Shown piece by piece: positions 10,521 through 19,486 of a DNA stretch of 49,721 nt. Each line of letters opens with the position of its first letter. Position 1 is the stretch's first letter. A program made the translations under genes and the position numbers. A model generated the notes under the pieces. That model was not told the DNA's origin. It saw only the letters and a program-made list of their open reading frames with translations, and did not search any database. Source of the stretch: Pseudomonas lopnurensis (GTDB lineage: Bacteria; Pseudomonadota; Gammaproteobacteria; Pseudomonadales; Pseudomonadaceae); NCBI RefSeq assembly GCF_015070855.1, contig NZ_JADDIX010000045.1:1-49721 (forward strand). Reading direction: 5' to 3'.

Positions 10521-12065
10521 ATGAGCAGCAACGACCGCGTCATCATCTTCGATACCACCCTGCGCGACGGCGAGCAGAGCCCCGGTGCCTCCATGACCGG
10601 CGAGGAGAAGCTGCGCATCGCCCGGGCGCTGGAGCGGTTGAAGGTGGACGTGATCGAAGCGGGCTTCGCCATCGCCAGCCCCGGCGACTTCGCCGCGGTG
10701 AAGCTGGTGGCCGACAATATCCAGGACAGCACCGTGTGCAGCCTGGCGCGCGCGGTGGACGCCGACATCGAACGCGCCGCCGAAGCGCTGGCCGGCGCCA
10801 ACGCCGGACGCATCCACACCTTCATCGCCACCAGCCCGATCCACATGCAGTACAAGCTGCGCATGCAGCCGGACCAGGTGGTCGAGCAGGCGGTGCGCGC
10901 GGTGAAGAAGGCGCGTAGCCTGTGCGCCGACGTGGAATTCTCCTGCGAGGACGCCGGGCGCTCGGAGATCGACTTCCTCTGCCGCATCATCGAGGCGGCG
11001 ATCGACGCCGGCGCGCGTACCATCAACATTCCGGACACCGTCGGCTACGCGATCCCGCACCAGTATGCCGACACCATCCGCCAACTGCTCGAACGCATCC
11101 CCAATGCCGACAAGGCGGTGTTCTCGGTGCACTGCCACAACGACCTGGGTCTGGCCGTGGCCAACTCGCTGGCGGCGGTGGTCGCCGGTGCGCGCCAGGT
11201 CGAATGCACCATCAATGGCCTCGGCGAGCGTGCCGGCAACGCCGCGCTGGAAGAAATCGTCATGGCGATCAAGACCCGCCAGGACCTGCTCGGCGTGCAT
11301 ACCCGCATCGAGACCGAGCACATCCTCGCCGCCTCGCGCCTGGTGTCGGGCATCACCGGCTTCCCGGTGCAGCCGAACAAGGCCATCGTCGGCGCCAATG
11401 CCTTCGCCCACGAGTCGGGCATCCACCAGGATGGCGTGCTCAAGCACCGCGAGACCTACGAGATCATGTCCGCCCAGTCGGTCGGCTGGAACGCCAACAA
11501 GATGGTCATGGGCAAGCATTCCGGCCGTGCCGCGTTCCGTTCGCGCCTGGAGGAGCTGGGCATCGTGCTGGAAGGCGATGAGCTGAACGCCGCCTTCGTC
11601 CGCTTCAAGGCGCTGGCGGACAAGAAGCACGAAATCTTCGACGAAGACCTGCAGGCACTGGTCTCCGACACCCTGGCCGACGAGGCGCCCGAGCACTTCA
11701 AGCTGGCCAGCCTGGACGTGGCGAGCAAGACCGGTGCGATTCCGCAAGCCAAGCTGGTGCTCAGCGTCGACGGTGCCGAACGCAGCGCCGCGGCGCAGGG
11801 CTCCGGCCCGGTGGACGCCACCTTCAAGGCCATCGAAGCCATCGTCGAATCGGGTGCCACCTTGCAGCTGTATTCGGTCAACGCCATCACCCAGGGCACC
11901 GACTCCCAGGGCGAAGTGACCGTGAGGCTGGAAAAGGGCGGGCGCATCGTCAACGGCAATGGCGCCGACACCGATATCGTCGTCGCCTCGGCCAAGGCCT
12001 ATCTCAATGCGCTGAACCTGATGCAGGTCGGCGCCAAGGCGCATCCGCAGGTGGAAGGGGTTTGA
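10521..12065 (+). CDS. leuA: 2-isopropylmalate synthase
   Basis: First committed enzyme of leucine biosynthesis, condensing acetyl-CoA with 2-ketoisovalerate. The 514-residue protein has the catalytic N-terminal motif [15 protein letters not shown], the second signature [13 protein letters not shown] with the metal-binding histidines, [14 protein letters not shown], and a C-terminal regulatory domain where leucine feedback acts (about residues 380-514). ATG 10521 is preceded by GAGGAACCCGAC. This is the roughly 515-residue LeuA type, not the longer 550-residue form. The next gene starts over its stop codon. The window thus carries both the entry to leucine synthesis and a leucine degradation operon. 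Confidence 0.96.
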   Translation: MSSNDRVIIFDTTLRDGEQSPGASMTGEEKLRIARALERLKVDVIEAGFAIASPGDFAAVKLVADNIQDSTVCSLARAVDADIERAAEALAGANAGRIHTFIATSPIHMQYKLRMQPDQVVEQAVRAVKKARSLCADVEFSCEDAGRSEIDFLCRIIEAAIDAGARTINIPDTVGYAIPHQYADTIRQLLERIPNADKAVFSVHCHNDLGLAVANSLAAVVAGARQVECTINGLGERAGNAALEEIVMAIKTRQDLLGVHTRIETEHILAASRLVSGITGFPVQPNKAIVGANAFAHESGIHQDGVLKHRETYEIMSAQSVGWNANKMVMGKHSGRAAFRSRLEELGIVLEGDELNAAFVRFKALADKKHEIFDEDLQALVSDTLADEAPEHFKLASLDVASKTGAIPQAKLVLSVDGAERSAAAQGSGPVDATFKAIEAIVESGATLQLYSVNAITQGTDSQGEVTVRLEKGGRIVNGNGADTDIVVASAKAYLNALNLMQVGAKAHPQVEGV

Positions 12066-12871
12066 TCAGCGAAGCCGCGCGTCGGGCCTACCTCGATGCC
12101 ATGCAGGTAGCCAGCTGGCTGCCGCGCACCGAATTGCCGTTTGCGGCGCCATCGCGGCCGGAATTGCTGTTACCGCTCACGGCCGAGTCGGAAGATGACG
12201 TTGCGCCCGCGCCTCCTGCGGCGGCCGAGCTGGCCGCGCCGGCGGCGGAGCCGGTAGCGGTGGTCCCGGCACCCGCCGTGCGGCCGGAGCTGCCGCGCCC
12301 GCGTGTCGCGATGCCGGAGCCCAGGAAACCCGAGCCGGTCGCCGCCGCGCCGGACGTTCAGCCCGAACAGGCCAGGCCCGTCGAGCCACCCCCGCGCTTC
12401 TCGTTGCAGCTGCTGCGGGCCGGCAACGTCCTGTTGCTGGTAGAGCTGCCCACGGGCGAAGCCTTCCAGGGCCGCGACCCGGCCTACATCCTGCTCAAGG
12501 ACCTGCTGCGTGCCGCGCGCCTTCCGGACAAGCCGCAGCAGGTCGGAGACGGCGAGCCGATCCGCTGGCCGCTGTTGCACAAAGGCAGCCTCGATCAGGG
12601 GGCGGAGGCTGCGCGTGACTACGTGCAGGGCGTGGTCGCCGCCGAACTGGAAGGCATGGGCTGCGACTGCATCTGGCTGGTCGGCCTACCGGCGCTGCGT
12701 TTCGCCGCCGAGGTGGACGAGGCTGCCTGCTACCGCGAGCTGGCCATCGAAGGCCTCGGCCATGCGTTGGCGATGCCCGGCCTGGAACGGCTGATGGAGC
12801 AGCCGGCCAGCAAGGCCGAACTGTGGAAGGCCGTGCGCCGTAGCATGCCACGTTGGAACATAGGTTCGTGA
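12062..12871 (+). CDS. Hypothetical protein with Pro/Ala-rich linker (TonB-like annotation)
   Basis: A protein of about 269 residues. The start is probably TTG 12062, overlapping the leuA stop; ATG 12101 is the alternative. A short N-terminal part ([20 protein letters not shown]) leads into a proline/alanine-rich linker (about residues 45-115) and a folded C-terminal domain of about 150 residues. Homologues beside rimI in Pseudomonas are often labelled energy transducer TonB because of the linker, but I see no N-terminal membrane anchor, so a TonB role is doubtful. The position between leuA and rimI, 11 nt before rimI, suggests cotranscription. The function is not known. Confidence 0.82.
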   Translation: MISEAARRAYLDAMQVASWLPRTELPFAAPSRPELLLPLTAESEDDVAPAPPAAAELAAPAAEPVAVVPAPAVRPELPRPRVAMPEPRKPEPVAAAPDVQPEQARPVEPPPRFSLQLLRAGNVLLLVELPTGEAFQGRDPAYILLKDLLRAARLPDKPQQVGDGEPIRWPLLHKGSLDQGAEAARDYVQGVVAAELEGMGCDCIWLVGLPALRFAAEVDEAACYRELAIEGLGHALAMPGLERLMEQPASKAELWKAVRRSMPRWNIGS

Positions 12872-12882
12872 GTACGCTTTTG

Positions 12883-13335
12883 ATGAGTGATGCCGTCAGC
12901 TTCCGTCCGATGACCCAGACGGATATCGATGCCGTATTGAAGATCGAATACGCAGCCTTCAGCCACCCATGGACACGCGGCATCTTCACCGATGCGCTTT
13001 CTGCCTATGAATGCTGGGTGATGTTCGAAGGCAGCCAGCAGGTCGGCCACGGGGTGATCAACGTCATACTCGACGAGGCGCACCTGCTCAATATCACCGT
13101 CAAGCCGCAAAGCCAGGGCCGCGGCCTCGGCCTGCGCCTGCTGGACCATCTGATGGAGCGAGCGCGTGCGCGCGGCGGTCGCGAATGCTTCCTCGAAGTC
13201 CGCGCCAGCAACGCCCCGGCCTATCGCCTGTACGAGCGTTACGGCTTCAACGAGGTGGGCCGGCGCCGGGCCTATTATCCGTCGGCGGAAGGGCGCGAGG
13301 ACGCCCTGGTCATGGCCTGCACCTTGCTGGACTGA
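12883..13335 (+). CDS. rimI: Ribosomal protein bS18 N-alanine acetyltransferase
   Basis: A 150-residue GNAT-family acetyltransferase that acetylates the N-terminal alanine of ribosomal protein S18. The acetyl-CoA binding motif reads QSQGRGLGLRLLDHLMERA, and the RimI hallmarks FLEVRASNAPAYRLYERYGF and RRAYYP are present. ATG 12883 (MSDAVSFRPMT) gives the usual RimI length; an upstream in-frame ATG would add 10 residues and overlap the previous gene. Confidence 0.95.
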   Translation: MSDAVSFRPMTQTDIDAVLKIEYAAFSHPWTRGIFTDALSAYECWVMFEGSQQVGHGVINVILDEAHLLNITVKPQSQGRGLGLRLLDHLMERARARGGRECFLEVRASNAPAYRLYERYGFNEVGRRRAYYPSAEGREDALVMACTLLD

Positions 13336-13355
13336 CCCGGTATGCTCCACGCATC

Positions 13356-13380
13356 GCCGCCCGCCTGCACGGCGGGCGGC
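13356..13380. terminator. GC-rich hairpin between convergent genes
   Basis: GCCGCCCGCC, loop TGCAC, GGCGGGCGGC is a perfect 10-bp stem just after rimI and just before the end of the convergent acidic-protein gene. There is no T-run on either strand, so it is a weak intrinsic terminator at best. Confidence 0.5.
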
Positions 13381-13384
13381 TCGC

Positions 13385-13948
13385 TCACTGGCCCGGCCGC
13401 TTGTCGCGCCCGGAATCCAGTGGGGCATCGCCTTCGAGTTCTTCGTCGGAGAGGATGTCCTGATCCTCTTCCAGCACGCTGTCGTCATCCGACAGCACCG
13501 CATCGCCGCCGCTGAGGCCGGTATCCGGATCGCCATCGGCGGGGCCATCCCAGGGCTTGCCGTCGAGCGGGTCGTAGCGCGCCTGTTCGGCTTCGTCGAG
13601 ATCGACGTCGGCACCGATCCGGTGTTCGGATACCACGCTCAGGTCCTGATCCGACGGCTCGCCATGGCCGGGTTCGCGGGCCGAACGTGCGCCATCGTCG
13701 GGAATCAGCGTCTCCGGGCTCATGTCGTCCAGGGTGGCTTCACCGTCGGGAACCTCGCCGGCGCTCATCCCGGCTTCGGCCACGCGCTCCGGCGGGAATT
13801 CGTCCTCGACCTGCTCGCGCGGTGCCTCGTCGCCGATGCGGCCCTTGCGCTCGTCCTTGCGCTGGTTGAAATCGAGCTGCTCCATGGAGCCCATGCGGTC
13901 CTCGGTGTCGTCGATCTCGGTCGGGGTATAGGGGGTTCGATCATTCAT
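13385..13948 (-). CDS. Acidic, probably disordered hypothetical protein
   Basis: A 187-residue protein starting MNDRTPYTPTEIDDTEDRMG after a good ribosome site (AAGGAGACGAAC). It is very rich in Asp, Glu, Gly and Pro, has no membrane segment, and looks largely disordered. Similar Pseudomonas proteins are sometimes labelled 'serine kinase/phosphatase' or 'HPr-related', but no catalytic motif of those families is visible, so I give no function. It sits next to otsBA, so a stress role is only a guess. Confidence 0.8.
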   Translation of the reverse strand: MNDRTPYTPTEIDDTEDRMGSMEQLDFNQRKDERKGRIGDEAPREQVEDEFPPERVAEAGMSAGEVPDGEATLDDMSPETLIPDDGARSAREPGHGEPSDQDLSVVSEHRIGADVDLDEAEQARYDPLDGKPWDGPADGDPDTGLSGGDAVLSDDDSVLEEDQDILSDEELEGDAPLDSGRDKRPGQ

Positions 13949-14126
13949 GTTCGTCTCCTTCCAGAACGTCGCTCTTGCTGGTTGTGACCCGACGCCACCC
14001 CGAAGATTCAGGCTCGCCGCTGGCCGGTAGCGGCATTCCGGTCCATGCTGTCTTTCCGCAGTAAACGTTTGAGCGTCATGCGAAAAATGGACGAACCCGT
14101 GCATGTGATTCGGAGTCCTAGGTTTC

Positions 14127-14903
14127 ATGAACGATCAGAACGATCAACCCGCGCAGGAGGCACGACGCTGCGCCTTCTTCTTCGATGTGGACGGAACGCT
14201 GGCTGAAATACAGCCCCGTCCGGAACTCGTATTCATTCCATCGCCCACCCTGGCGGCTCTGGAACGGCTGCATGCCGCCGGTGTTCCCGTCGCCGTCATC
14301 TCCGGGCGCCCGCTCAGCCAGCTCGATGCATTGCTCGCCCCGTTGCGGCTTCCCGCCGCTGGCGTGCATGGTGCCGAGCGCCGCGCCGCCGATGGCCGGC
14401 TGCACAAGCTGGCGCTCGATGCCGAGGTGCTGACGCGGATCGAACAGGAGCTGCTGCAGGCCTGTGCCGAGTATCCCGGCCTCTATCTAGAGAACAAGGG
14501 TGTCGCCTTCGCGCTGCACTTTCGCCTGGCGCCGGAGCTGGAGGCCACCGCGCGCGGCCTCGCCGACGACTTCGCCCGGCGCTATGCCGAGGTGCTGACG
14601 CTGCAGCCGGGCAAGTGCGTGTTCGAACTCAAGCCGCGTGGCGCGAGCAAGGGCGAGGTGATTCGCGCCTTCATGGCCGAGGCGCCTTTCAGCGGACGGC
14701 GTCCGGTCTTCGTCGGCGACGACCTGACCGACGAGGCTGGCTTCGCTGTCGTCAACGCGCTCGGCGGGCTTTCCATCAAGGTCGGCGAAGGCCCCAGCGA
14801 GGCGCGTCAGCGGCTGGAGTCGGTGGCGGCAGTCGGCGGCTGGCTCGATGCAGTGCTGCGAACCCTCGGCGAGCCTGCCGTACACATAACAAAACCAGAC
14901 TGA
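14127..14903 (+). CDS. otsB: Trehalose-6-phosphate phosphatase
   Basis: A 258-residue HAD-superfamily phosphatase that removes phosphate from trehalose-6-phosphate. The nucleophile motif FFFDVDGTLAEI (about residues 17-28), the second motif VISGRPLSQLD and the metal-binding motif FVGDDLTDEAGF are all intact. It precedes otsA by 15 nt, so the two form a trehalose synthesis operon. Trehalose is an osmoprotectant; the operon usually responds to osmotic or stationary-phase stress, but no clear sigma-factor site was identified upstream. Confidence 0.95.
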   Translation: MNDQNDQPAQEARRCAFFFDVDGTLAEIQPRPELVFIPSPTLAALERLHAAGVPVAVISGRPLSQLDALLAPLRLPAAGVHGAERRAADGRLHKLALDAEVLTRIEQELLQACAEYPGLYLENKGVAFALHFRLAPELEATARGLADDFARRYAEVLTLQPGKCVFELKPRGASKGEVIRAFMAEAPFSGRRPVFVGDDLTDEAGFAVVNALGGLSIKVGEGPSEARQRLESVAAVGGWLDAVLRTLGEPAVHITKPD

Positions 14904-14918
14904 AGCGAGAATTTTGCC

Positions 14919-16331
14919 ATGAGCCGTTTAGTAGTGGTTTCCAACCGGGTGGCACCGATCAAGGCCGGAAAGGTCGCCGCCGGAGGGTTGGCCGTCGGGG
15001 TGTACGATGCCCTGCGCCAGTCCGGTGGTATCTGGTTCGGCTGGAGCGGGGAGATCGGCGTGGCGCCCACCCTCAGCACCGAGACCGTGGGCAACATCAC
15101 CTACGTCACCCTGCCTTTGATCAAGCGCGACTACGACCAGTACTACCGAGGCTTCTCCAACGCCACCCTCTGGCCGATCTTCCACTACCGCATCGACCTG
15201 GCCCGCTACAGCCGCGAGGAGTACGACGGCTACCGGCGGGTCAACGTGATGCTCGCCGAGAAGCTCAAGCCGCTGCTCGAGCCCGACGACATCATCTGGA
15301 TCCACGACTACCACCTGATCCCCTTCGCCGAGGCCTGCCGCCAGCTGGGCATCCGCAACCGCATCGGCTTCTTCCTGCACATCCCGTTCCCTGCGCCGGA
15401 AATCCTCACCGCCATCCCGCCGCACAACGAGCTGCTGAAGACCTTCTGCTACTACGACCTGATCGGCTTCCAGACCGACACCGACCGCCTGGCCTTCCAG
15501 GACTACATCACCCGCGAGGTGCGCGGCGTCATCGAGGCGGACGGCAGCCTTACCGCCTACGGGCAGAACTTCCGTGCCGGTGTCTATCCGATCGGCGTGG
15601 TGCCAGACGAGATCCAGACCCTCGCCGAAGGCTACAAGGGCCGTGCGCACCCCATGCGCCGCGCCAGTGACACCCGCCGCAAAACCATCATCAGCGTCGA
15701 CCGGCTGGACTACTCCAAGGGCCTGGTGGAGCGCTTCCGTGCCTACGAGGCCTTCCTCGACCGCTATCCCGAGCACCGCAGCAATGTCGAATTCCTGCAG
15801 ATCGCCCCGACATCGCGCTCGGATGTGCGCACCTACCAGCACATCCGCGAACAGCTGGAGAGCCAGGCCGGCCACCTCAACGGCCGTCTCTCCGACCTTG
15901 ACTGGACGCCGCTGCACTACCTCAACAAGAGCTACGACCGCCGCGTGCTGATGGGGCTGTTCCGCGCTGCCGATGTCGGTTTCGTCACCCCACTGCGCGA
16001 TGGCATGAACCTGGTCGCCAAGGAATACGTCGCCGCGCAGGACCCCCAGGATCCCGGGGTGCTGGTGCTGTCGCGCTTCGCCGGCGCGGCACGCGAACTG
16101 ACCTCGGCGCTGATCGTCAATCCCTATGACTGCGTCGGCATGGCCGAGGCGCTCGACCGCGCGCTGCGCATGCCGCTGGCCGAACGCAAGGATCGCTACG
16201 AGCACCTGATGCGCGCCATCCGCGCGGCGGACCTGGATGCCTGGCGCGACAACTTCCTGCGCGACCTGCGCTCGTTCGTCTCGCAGCCGCGCGTGTCCAG
16301 GGTGGAAGAGGAGTCCCTGGAGCGGCTGTGA
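14919..16331 (+). CDS. otsA: Trehalose-6-phosphate synthase
   Basis: A 470-residue GT20 glycosyltransferase that makes trehalose-6-phosphate from UDP-glucose and glucose-6-phosphate. Visible motifs are the N-terminal VVSNRVAPI, the glucose-6-phosphate region [31 protein letters not shown], and the nucleotide-sugar site [15 protein letters not shown] with [16 protein letters not shown] later. The length matches bacterial OtsA. It is the second gene of the otsBA operon. Confidence 0.96.
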   Translation: MSRLVVVSNRVAPIKAGKVAAGGLAVGVYDALRQSGGIWFGWSGEIGVAPTLSTETVGNITYVTLPLIKRDYDQYYRGFSNATLWPIFHYRIDLARYSREEYDGYRRVNVMLAEKLKPLLEPDDIIWIHDYHLIPFAEACRQLGIRNRIGFFLHIPFPAPEILTAIPPHNELLKTFCYYDLIGFQTDTDRLAFQDYITREVRGVIEADGSLTAYGQNFRAGVYPIGVVPDEIQTLAEGYKGRAHPMRRASDTRRKTIISVDRLDYSKGLVERFRAYEAFLDRYPEHRSNVEFLQIAPTSRSDVRTYQHIREQLESQAGHLNGRLSDLDWTPLHYLNKSYDRRVLMGLFRAADVGFVTPLRDGMNLVAKEYVAAQDPQDPGVLVLSRFAGAARELTSALIVNPYDCVGMAEALDRALRMPLAERKDRYEHLMRAIRAADLDAWRDNFLRDLRSFVSQPRVSRVEEESLERL

Positions 16332-16403
16332 CGTGGGGTAGGCCTGCATGTCATAGTGCGGCCTGTTTACCGCGGCGTACCCGAGGCTTTCGAGAGTAAT
16401 GAG

Positions 16404-17048
16404 ATGAGCGACCTGGATCAGCTGTTCGACAACAATGCCCGCTGGGCCGAAGCCATCAAGCAGGACGACCCGACCTTCTTCGAGAAGCTCGCCAAGCAGC
16501 AGGTGCCGGAATACCTGTGGATCGGCTGCTCCGACGCACGGGTGCCGGCCAACGAGATCGTCGGCTTGTTGCCCGGCGACCTGTTCGTTCACCGCAATGT
16601 CGCCAACGTCGTGCTGCATACCGATCTCAACTGCCTGTCGGTCATCCAGTACGCGGTCGACGTGCTCAAGGTCAAACACATCCTGGTCACCGGTCATTAC
16701 GGCTGCGGCGGCGTGCGCGCCTCCATGCGCGACGACCAGCTGGGGCTCATCGATGGCTGGCTGCGCACCATCCGCGACCTTTACTATGAGCACCGCGTGC
16801 ACCTGGCCAAGCTGGCCACCGAGGACGAGCAGGTCGATCGCCTGTGCGAGCTCAACGTGATCCAGCAGGTCGCCAACGTCAGCCACACCACCATCGTTCA
16901 GAACGCCTGGCACCGCGGCCAACCGCTCTCCGTGCATGGCTGTATTTACGGCATCAAGGACGGCCTGTGGAAGAATCTCAACGTCACCGTCAGCGGGCTC
17001 GAGCAACTGCCGCCGCAGTACCGTCTGCGCCCGTTGCGCCCGGTCTAG
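16404..17048 (+). CDS. can: Beta-class carbonic anhydrase
   Basis: A 214-residue zinc enzyme that interconverts CO2 and bicarbonate. The zinc and catalytic residues are present: CSDARVP (C42, D44, R46) and GHYGCGG (H98, C101). ATG 16404 (MSDLDQLFDNN) is preferred over a start 48 nt upstream because it gives the family N-terminus. The stop codon TAG shares its last base with the GTG of the downstream EamA transporter, indicating translational coupling. Confidence 0.95.
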   Translation: MSDLDQLFDNNARWAEAIKQDDPTFFEKLAKQQVPEYLWIGCSDARVPANEIVGLLPGDLFVHRNVANVVLHTDLNCLSVIQYAVDVLKVKHILVTGHYGCGGVRASMRDDQLGLIDGWLRTIRDLYYEHRVHLAKLATEDEQVDRLCELNVIQQVANVSHTTIVQNAWHRGQPLSVHGCIYGIKDGLWKNLNVTVSGLEQLPPQYRLRPLRPV

Positions 17049-17956
17049 TGGGCTCGCGTCACGGCCTGGCCTTTCTCGGGCTGCTGGTCGCCGTGCTCTG
17101 CTGGAGCGGCAACGCGCTGGTGGCCCGTGCCTTCTACAACGACATCCCACCGCTGGGCCTGTCGTTCTGGCGCTGGATCCTGGCCACTGCGCTGCTGCTA
17201 CCCTTCGTCGCGCGCGCCATCTGGGCGCACCGGGCGACGCTGCGTGCAGCGAGCTGGCGCCTGCCGGTGGTCGCCGCGCTCGGTATCGCCAGCTACAACT
17301 CGCTGCTCTATACCGCCGCGCAAAGCACCGCGGCGATCAACCTCACCCTGGTCAATACCTGCCTGCCGCTGGCCACCTTCATCGGTGCCGGCTTCCTGCT
17401 CGGCGAATGGCCCGCCCGACGTGCCTGGTACGGCATGGCCGTCGCCGCTGGCGGGCTGTTGTACCTGATCAGCCGGGGCGACTGGACGAACCTGGCCCGC
17501 CTGGCATTCCAGCCGGGCGACCTGATCATGCTGCTCGCCGTCCTCGCCTGGGCGCTCTACACGCTGCTGCTGCGGCGCTGGGCCCGATTCCTGGCGGTGC
17601 CGCCGCTGGTGCTGCTCGGCACCCTGATGCTGCTCGGTGTACCGCTGATCCTGCCGTTCTACCTGCTGGAGTTGAGCCACGTCGGCGGCTTCGAGCCGAG
17701 CGCCGACAACCTCGCGGCCATCGCCTACACGGCCGTGTTCGCCTCGCTGGTCGCCTACCTCGGCTGGAACCACGGAGTGAAGATCGTCGGCGCCGGCAGG
17801 GCCGCGATGGCCATGTACCTGATGCCGGTGTTCACCGCGCTGCTGGGCTGGCTGCTGCTGGGTGAAGCCCTGCAGCCTTTCCACTGGATCGGCGGCGCGC
17901 TGATCTTCACCGGCCTGCTGCTCGCCACCCGACCCTCGCTGCGCCCGAATCGTTGA
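17048..17956 (+). CDS. EamA-family (DMT) transporter
   Basis: A 302-residue integral membrane protein with about ten hydrophobic helices and the duplicated EamA layout of the drug/metabolite transporter superfamily. The start is GTG 17048, overlapping the carbonic anhydrase stop by one base (TAGTG). Recognisable family segments are LCWSGNALVAR, SFWRWILATALLLPF and LLGWLLLGEALQPFHWIGGALIFTG. These proteins often export metabolites; the substrate cannot be told from sequence. Confidence 0.9.
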   Translation: MGSRHGLAFLGLLVAVLCWSGNALVARAFYNDIPPLGLSFWRWILATALLLPFVARAIWAHRATLRAASWRLPVVAALGIASYNSLLYTAAQSTAAINLTLVNTCLPLATFIGAGFLLGEWPARRAWYGMAVAAGGLLYLISRGDWTNLARLAFQPGDLIMLLAVLAWALYTLLLRRWARFLAVPPLVLLGTLMLLGVPLILPFYLLELSHVGGFEPSADNLAAIAYTAVFASLVAYLGWNHGVKIVGAGRAAMAMYLMPVFTALLGWLLLGEALQPFHWIGGALIFTGLLLATRPSLRPNR

Positions 17957-18077
17957 ACGGGCGGGCAGGCTGCCTGCGCCGCTCCGACCATTCGTAACTA
18001 AGCGATTGAAAACGATAAAAAATCCTAGGCCCGAGGGTTGACAGCCCAAGGCGACCGGAGAATAATGCGCGCCACTT

Positions 18078-18154
18078 GGCTACATAGCTCAGTTGGTTAG
18101 AGCGCAGCATTCATAATGCTGATGTCCCAGGTTCAAGTCCCGGTGTAGCCACCA
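18078..18154 (+). tRNA. tRNA-Met (CAT), elongator type
   Basis: A 77-nt cloverleaf with encoded CCA: acceptor GGCTACA pairs with TGTAGCC, the anticodon arm GCAGCATTCATAATGCTG carries CAT, and the T arm is GGTTCAAGTCC. The paired first acceptor base argues for the elongator rather than the initiator tRNA. Island-bearing variable sequence begins just downstream. Confidence 0.96.
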
Positions 18155-18162
18155 GACAAATC

Positions 18163-18192
18163 AAGGGGTTAGCGAAAGCTAGCCCCTTTTTG
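18163..18192 (+). terminator. Terminator after tRNA-Met
   Basis: GGGGTTAGC, loop GAAA, GCTAGCCCC, then TTTTTG: a 9-bp stem with one G-T pair and a T-run, about 10 nt after the tRNA CCA end. A standard rho-independent terminator for the tRNA transcript. Confidence 0.92.
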
Positions 18193-18204
18193 TTTTGGGC
18201 CGGT

Positions 18205-18233
18205 GACTACGAAGTGACTACGGCTCGACTACG
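18205..18233. repeat. Three GACTACG repeats spaced exactly 11 bp
   Basis: GACTACG occurs at 18205-18211, 18216-18222 and 18227-18233, separated by AAGT and GCTC, so the copies repeat every 11 bp, about one helical turn. They lie between the tRNA-Met terminator and the higA stop codon. They resemble iterated protein-binding sites such as recombinase arm sites, but no protein can be assigned. Confidence 0.7.
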
Positions 18234-18237
18234 ACCC

Positions 18238-18543
18238 TTAACCGGCCGCCCGCAGCGGTTCGATTTCGTGTTCGATCTCTTCGCCTGCCTCGGCGTAGGT
18301 CGTTGCCAGTGCATATTCGGTTTGCAGGTTCATCCAGAACTGAGCGGACGTATCGAAGTAGCGACCCAGGCGGATAGCCGTATCAGCAGTGATACCGCGA
18401 CGTTCCCGCACAATGTCATTGATGGTCGGCGCCGATACATGCAGAGCGCGAGCAAGTGCAGCCGGAGTCATTTCCAGCGGCTCCAAGAACTCTTCGCGCA
18501 GCACTTCACCAGGGTGAATGGGGCGCATGCCGTTGATTGCCAT
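18238..18543 (-). CDS. higA: HigA-family antitoxin
   Basis: A 101-residue XRE-type helix-turn-helix antitoxin. The opening MRPIHPGEVLREEFLEPLEM and the HTH TPAALARALHVSAPTINDIV are characteristic of HigA addiction-module antitoxins. It is encoded 12 nt downstream of the toxin gene higB, the reversed order typical of higBA. It should neutralise HigB and repress the operon at the palindrome upstream of higB. P. aeruginosa has a higBA pair in a similar place by tRNA-Met. Confidence 0.95.
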   Translation of the reverse strand: MAINGMRPIHPGEVLREEFLEPLEMTPAALARALHVSAPTINDIVRERRGITADTAIRLGRYFDTSAQFWMNLQTEYALATTYAEAGEEIEHEIEPLRAAG

Positions 18544-18555
18544 GTAGCCACCTCC

Positions 18556-18846
18556 TCAGTGGTAATCGACGATTTCGACCTGCATCGGGCCTGCGTCCGT
18601 CCAGACAAAGCAGATCCGCCACTGGTCATTGATCCTGATCCTGATCCTGATGCTGTGCTGCCCGACGCGGTTGCTCTGCAGCAGCTCCAACCTATTACCG
18701 GGTGGAGAGCGCAAGTCGCGCAACTCTGTGGCCGCATTGAGCATCGCGAGCTTCCGCGTTGCGACAGTGAGAATGTTTCCCCAGCGCCTGGAGCTTCCTG
18801 ATTCAAACAGGGACCGGGTTTCATCGCATCGGAAACTCAGTATCAC
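18556..18846 (-). CDS. higB: HigB-family mRNA endonuclease toxin, with an in-frame expansion
   Basis: A 96-residue RelE/HigB-superfamily toxin starting at GTG 18846 (MILSFRCDETRSLFE). HigB cuts mRNA on the ribosome. The family block ATELRDLRSPPGNRLELL followed by a strand, INDQWRICFVW, is present. Where homologues normally read SIRINDQWR, this protein reads SIRIRIRINDQWR because of a tandem ATCAGG repeat, adding four residues to the usual length of about 92. The extra residues fall in or next to a core beta strand, so toxicity may be altered or lost. Apart from this the gene looks intact and is coupled to higA. Confidence 0.9.
   Translation of the reverse strand: MILSFRCDETRSLFESGSSRRWGNILTVATRKLAMLNAATELRDLRSPPGNRLELLQSNRVGQHSIRIRIRINDQWRICFVWTDAGPMQVEIVDYH
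18631..18651. repeat. Hexanucleotide microsatellite inside higB
   Basis: On the plus strand GAT is followed by three perfect CCTGAT units (18634-18651). On the coding strand this reads ATC-AGG repeated three times and then ATC, encoding I-R-I-R-I-R-I. One unit would give the usual family sequence, so two units (12 bp, four residues) look like slippage products. The frame is preserved. Confidence 0.88.
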
Positions 18847-18856
18847 GCTTTAATCC

Positions 18857-18873
18857 TTAACGTTAAGCGTTAA
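18857..18873. promoter_or_regulatory. Probable HigA operator upstream of higB
   Basis: TTAACGTTAA (18857-18866) is a perfect 10-bp palindrome, followed by GC and another GTTAA (18869-18873). It lies about 10 bp upstream of the higB GTG. This core is what I recall as the HigA binding palindrome in P. aeruginosa, so autoregulation is likely. The remaining sequence to 19087 shows only a short inverted TATTGGC/GCCAATA pair. Confidence 0.75.
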
Positions 18874-19087
18874 TGAATCATACGCCTATTGGCTACTTCG
18901 TCAACACGTGCCAATAGCGTGGCCGGCTTGAGCCAGTGGCGAAAGCCTTAGCGCTGATTCCAGATGATCCGGCGACAGGTGCGCATAACGCATTGTCAAT
19001 GTGGTTGCCCATCAACTTGTCGTGACTGGCGGTTGGCGGTTTTTGGCTTGGTGCGATGCATAAGGCAGTGGCGCTGCTGCCTCCATG

Positions 19088-19486
19088 CTAGTTGAACCGC
19101 CCATGCAGCCCACCAACACTCATGCGCCCAGCGCCGAGCAGGGCGATCGCGACTGCGCCGAACAGGAACAATGCCTGCAGTTCGATCGCCCAGCCACCCA
19201 TCTGCCCCAGCGAGAACAGTTCGCCACGGTGCGCCAGTGCCAGGGCGACGACCATGTTGCCGATCATCAGCAGGGCGCCGAGGCGTGTGTACAGGCCGAC
19301 GATCACCAGCAACGGGCCGAGCACTTCGCCGAGGTAGACGCCATAGGCGAAAAAGGCCGGCAATCCCTGGCCGGCGAGCATGCCGGCGATGCCGTCCACG
19401 CCGTTCAGCAACTTGTAGATGCCGTGCAGCAGTATCAGCACGCCCACCGCCAGTCTGAGTACCAGTTTGCCTGCATCGTCTGTCAT
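19088..19486 (-). CDS. DoxX-family membrane protein
   Basis: A 132-residue protein with four hydrophobic helices and the DoxX/DoxD-like pattern: LVLRLAVGVLILLHGIYKL, a loop, GEVLGPLLVIVGLYTRLGAL, MVVALALAHRGELF and a final helix. ATG 19486 has a good ribosome site (GGGGGAAACGAC). DoxX-type proteins are linked to redox and thiol stress or quinone-linked oxidation, but the specific role here is unknown. It stands alone, between higBA and the liu cluster. Confidence 0.88.
   Translation of the reverse strand: MTDDAGKLVLRLAVGVLILLHGIYKLLNGVDGIAGMLAGQGLPAFFAYGVYLGEVLGPLLVIVGLYTRLGALLMIGNMVVALALAHRGELFSLGQMGGWAIELQALFLFGAVAIALLGAGRMSVGGLHGRFN

Noticed and set aside
14094-14126. AlgU-type promoter (GAACCC ... 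TCCTA) upstream of otsB
   Set aside because: The match to the consensus is poor and the -10 box would be only about 10 bp before the start codon, so it was not called.
14928-17150. A 740-codon minus-strand frame opposite otsA and the carbonic anhydrase gene
   Set aside because: It spans two real genes and their gap on the opposite strand; this is a GC-rich antisense artefact.
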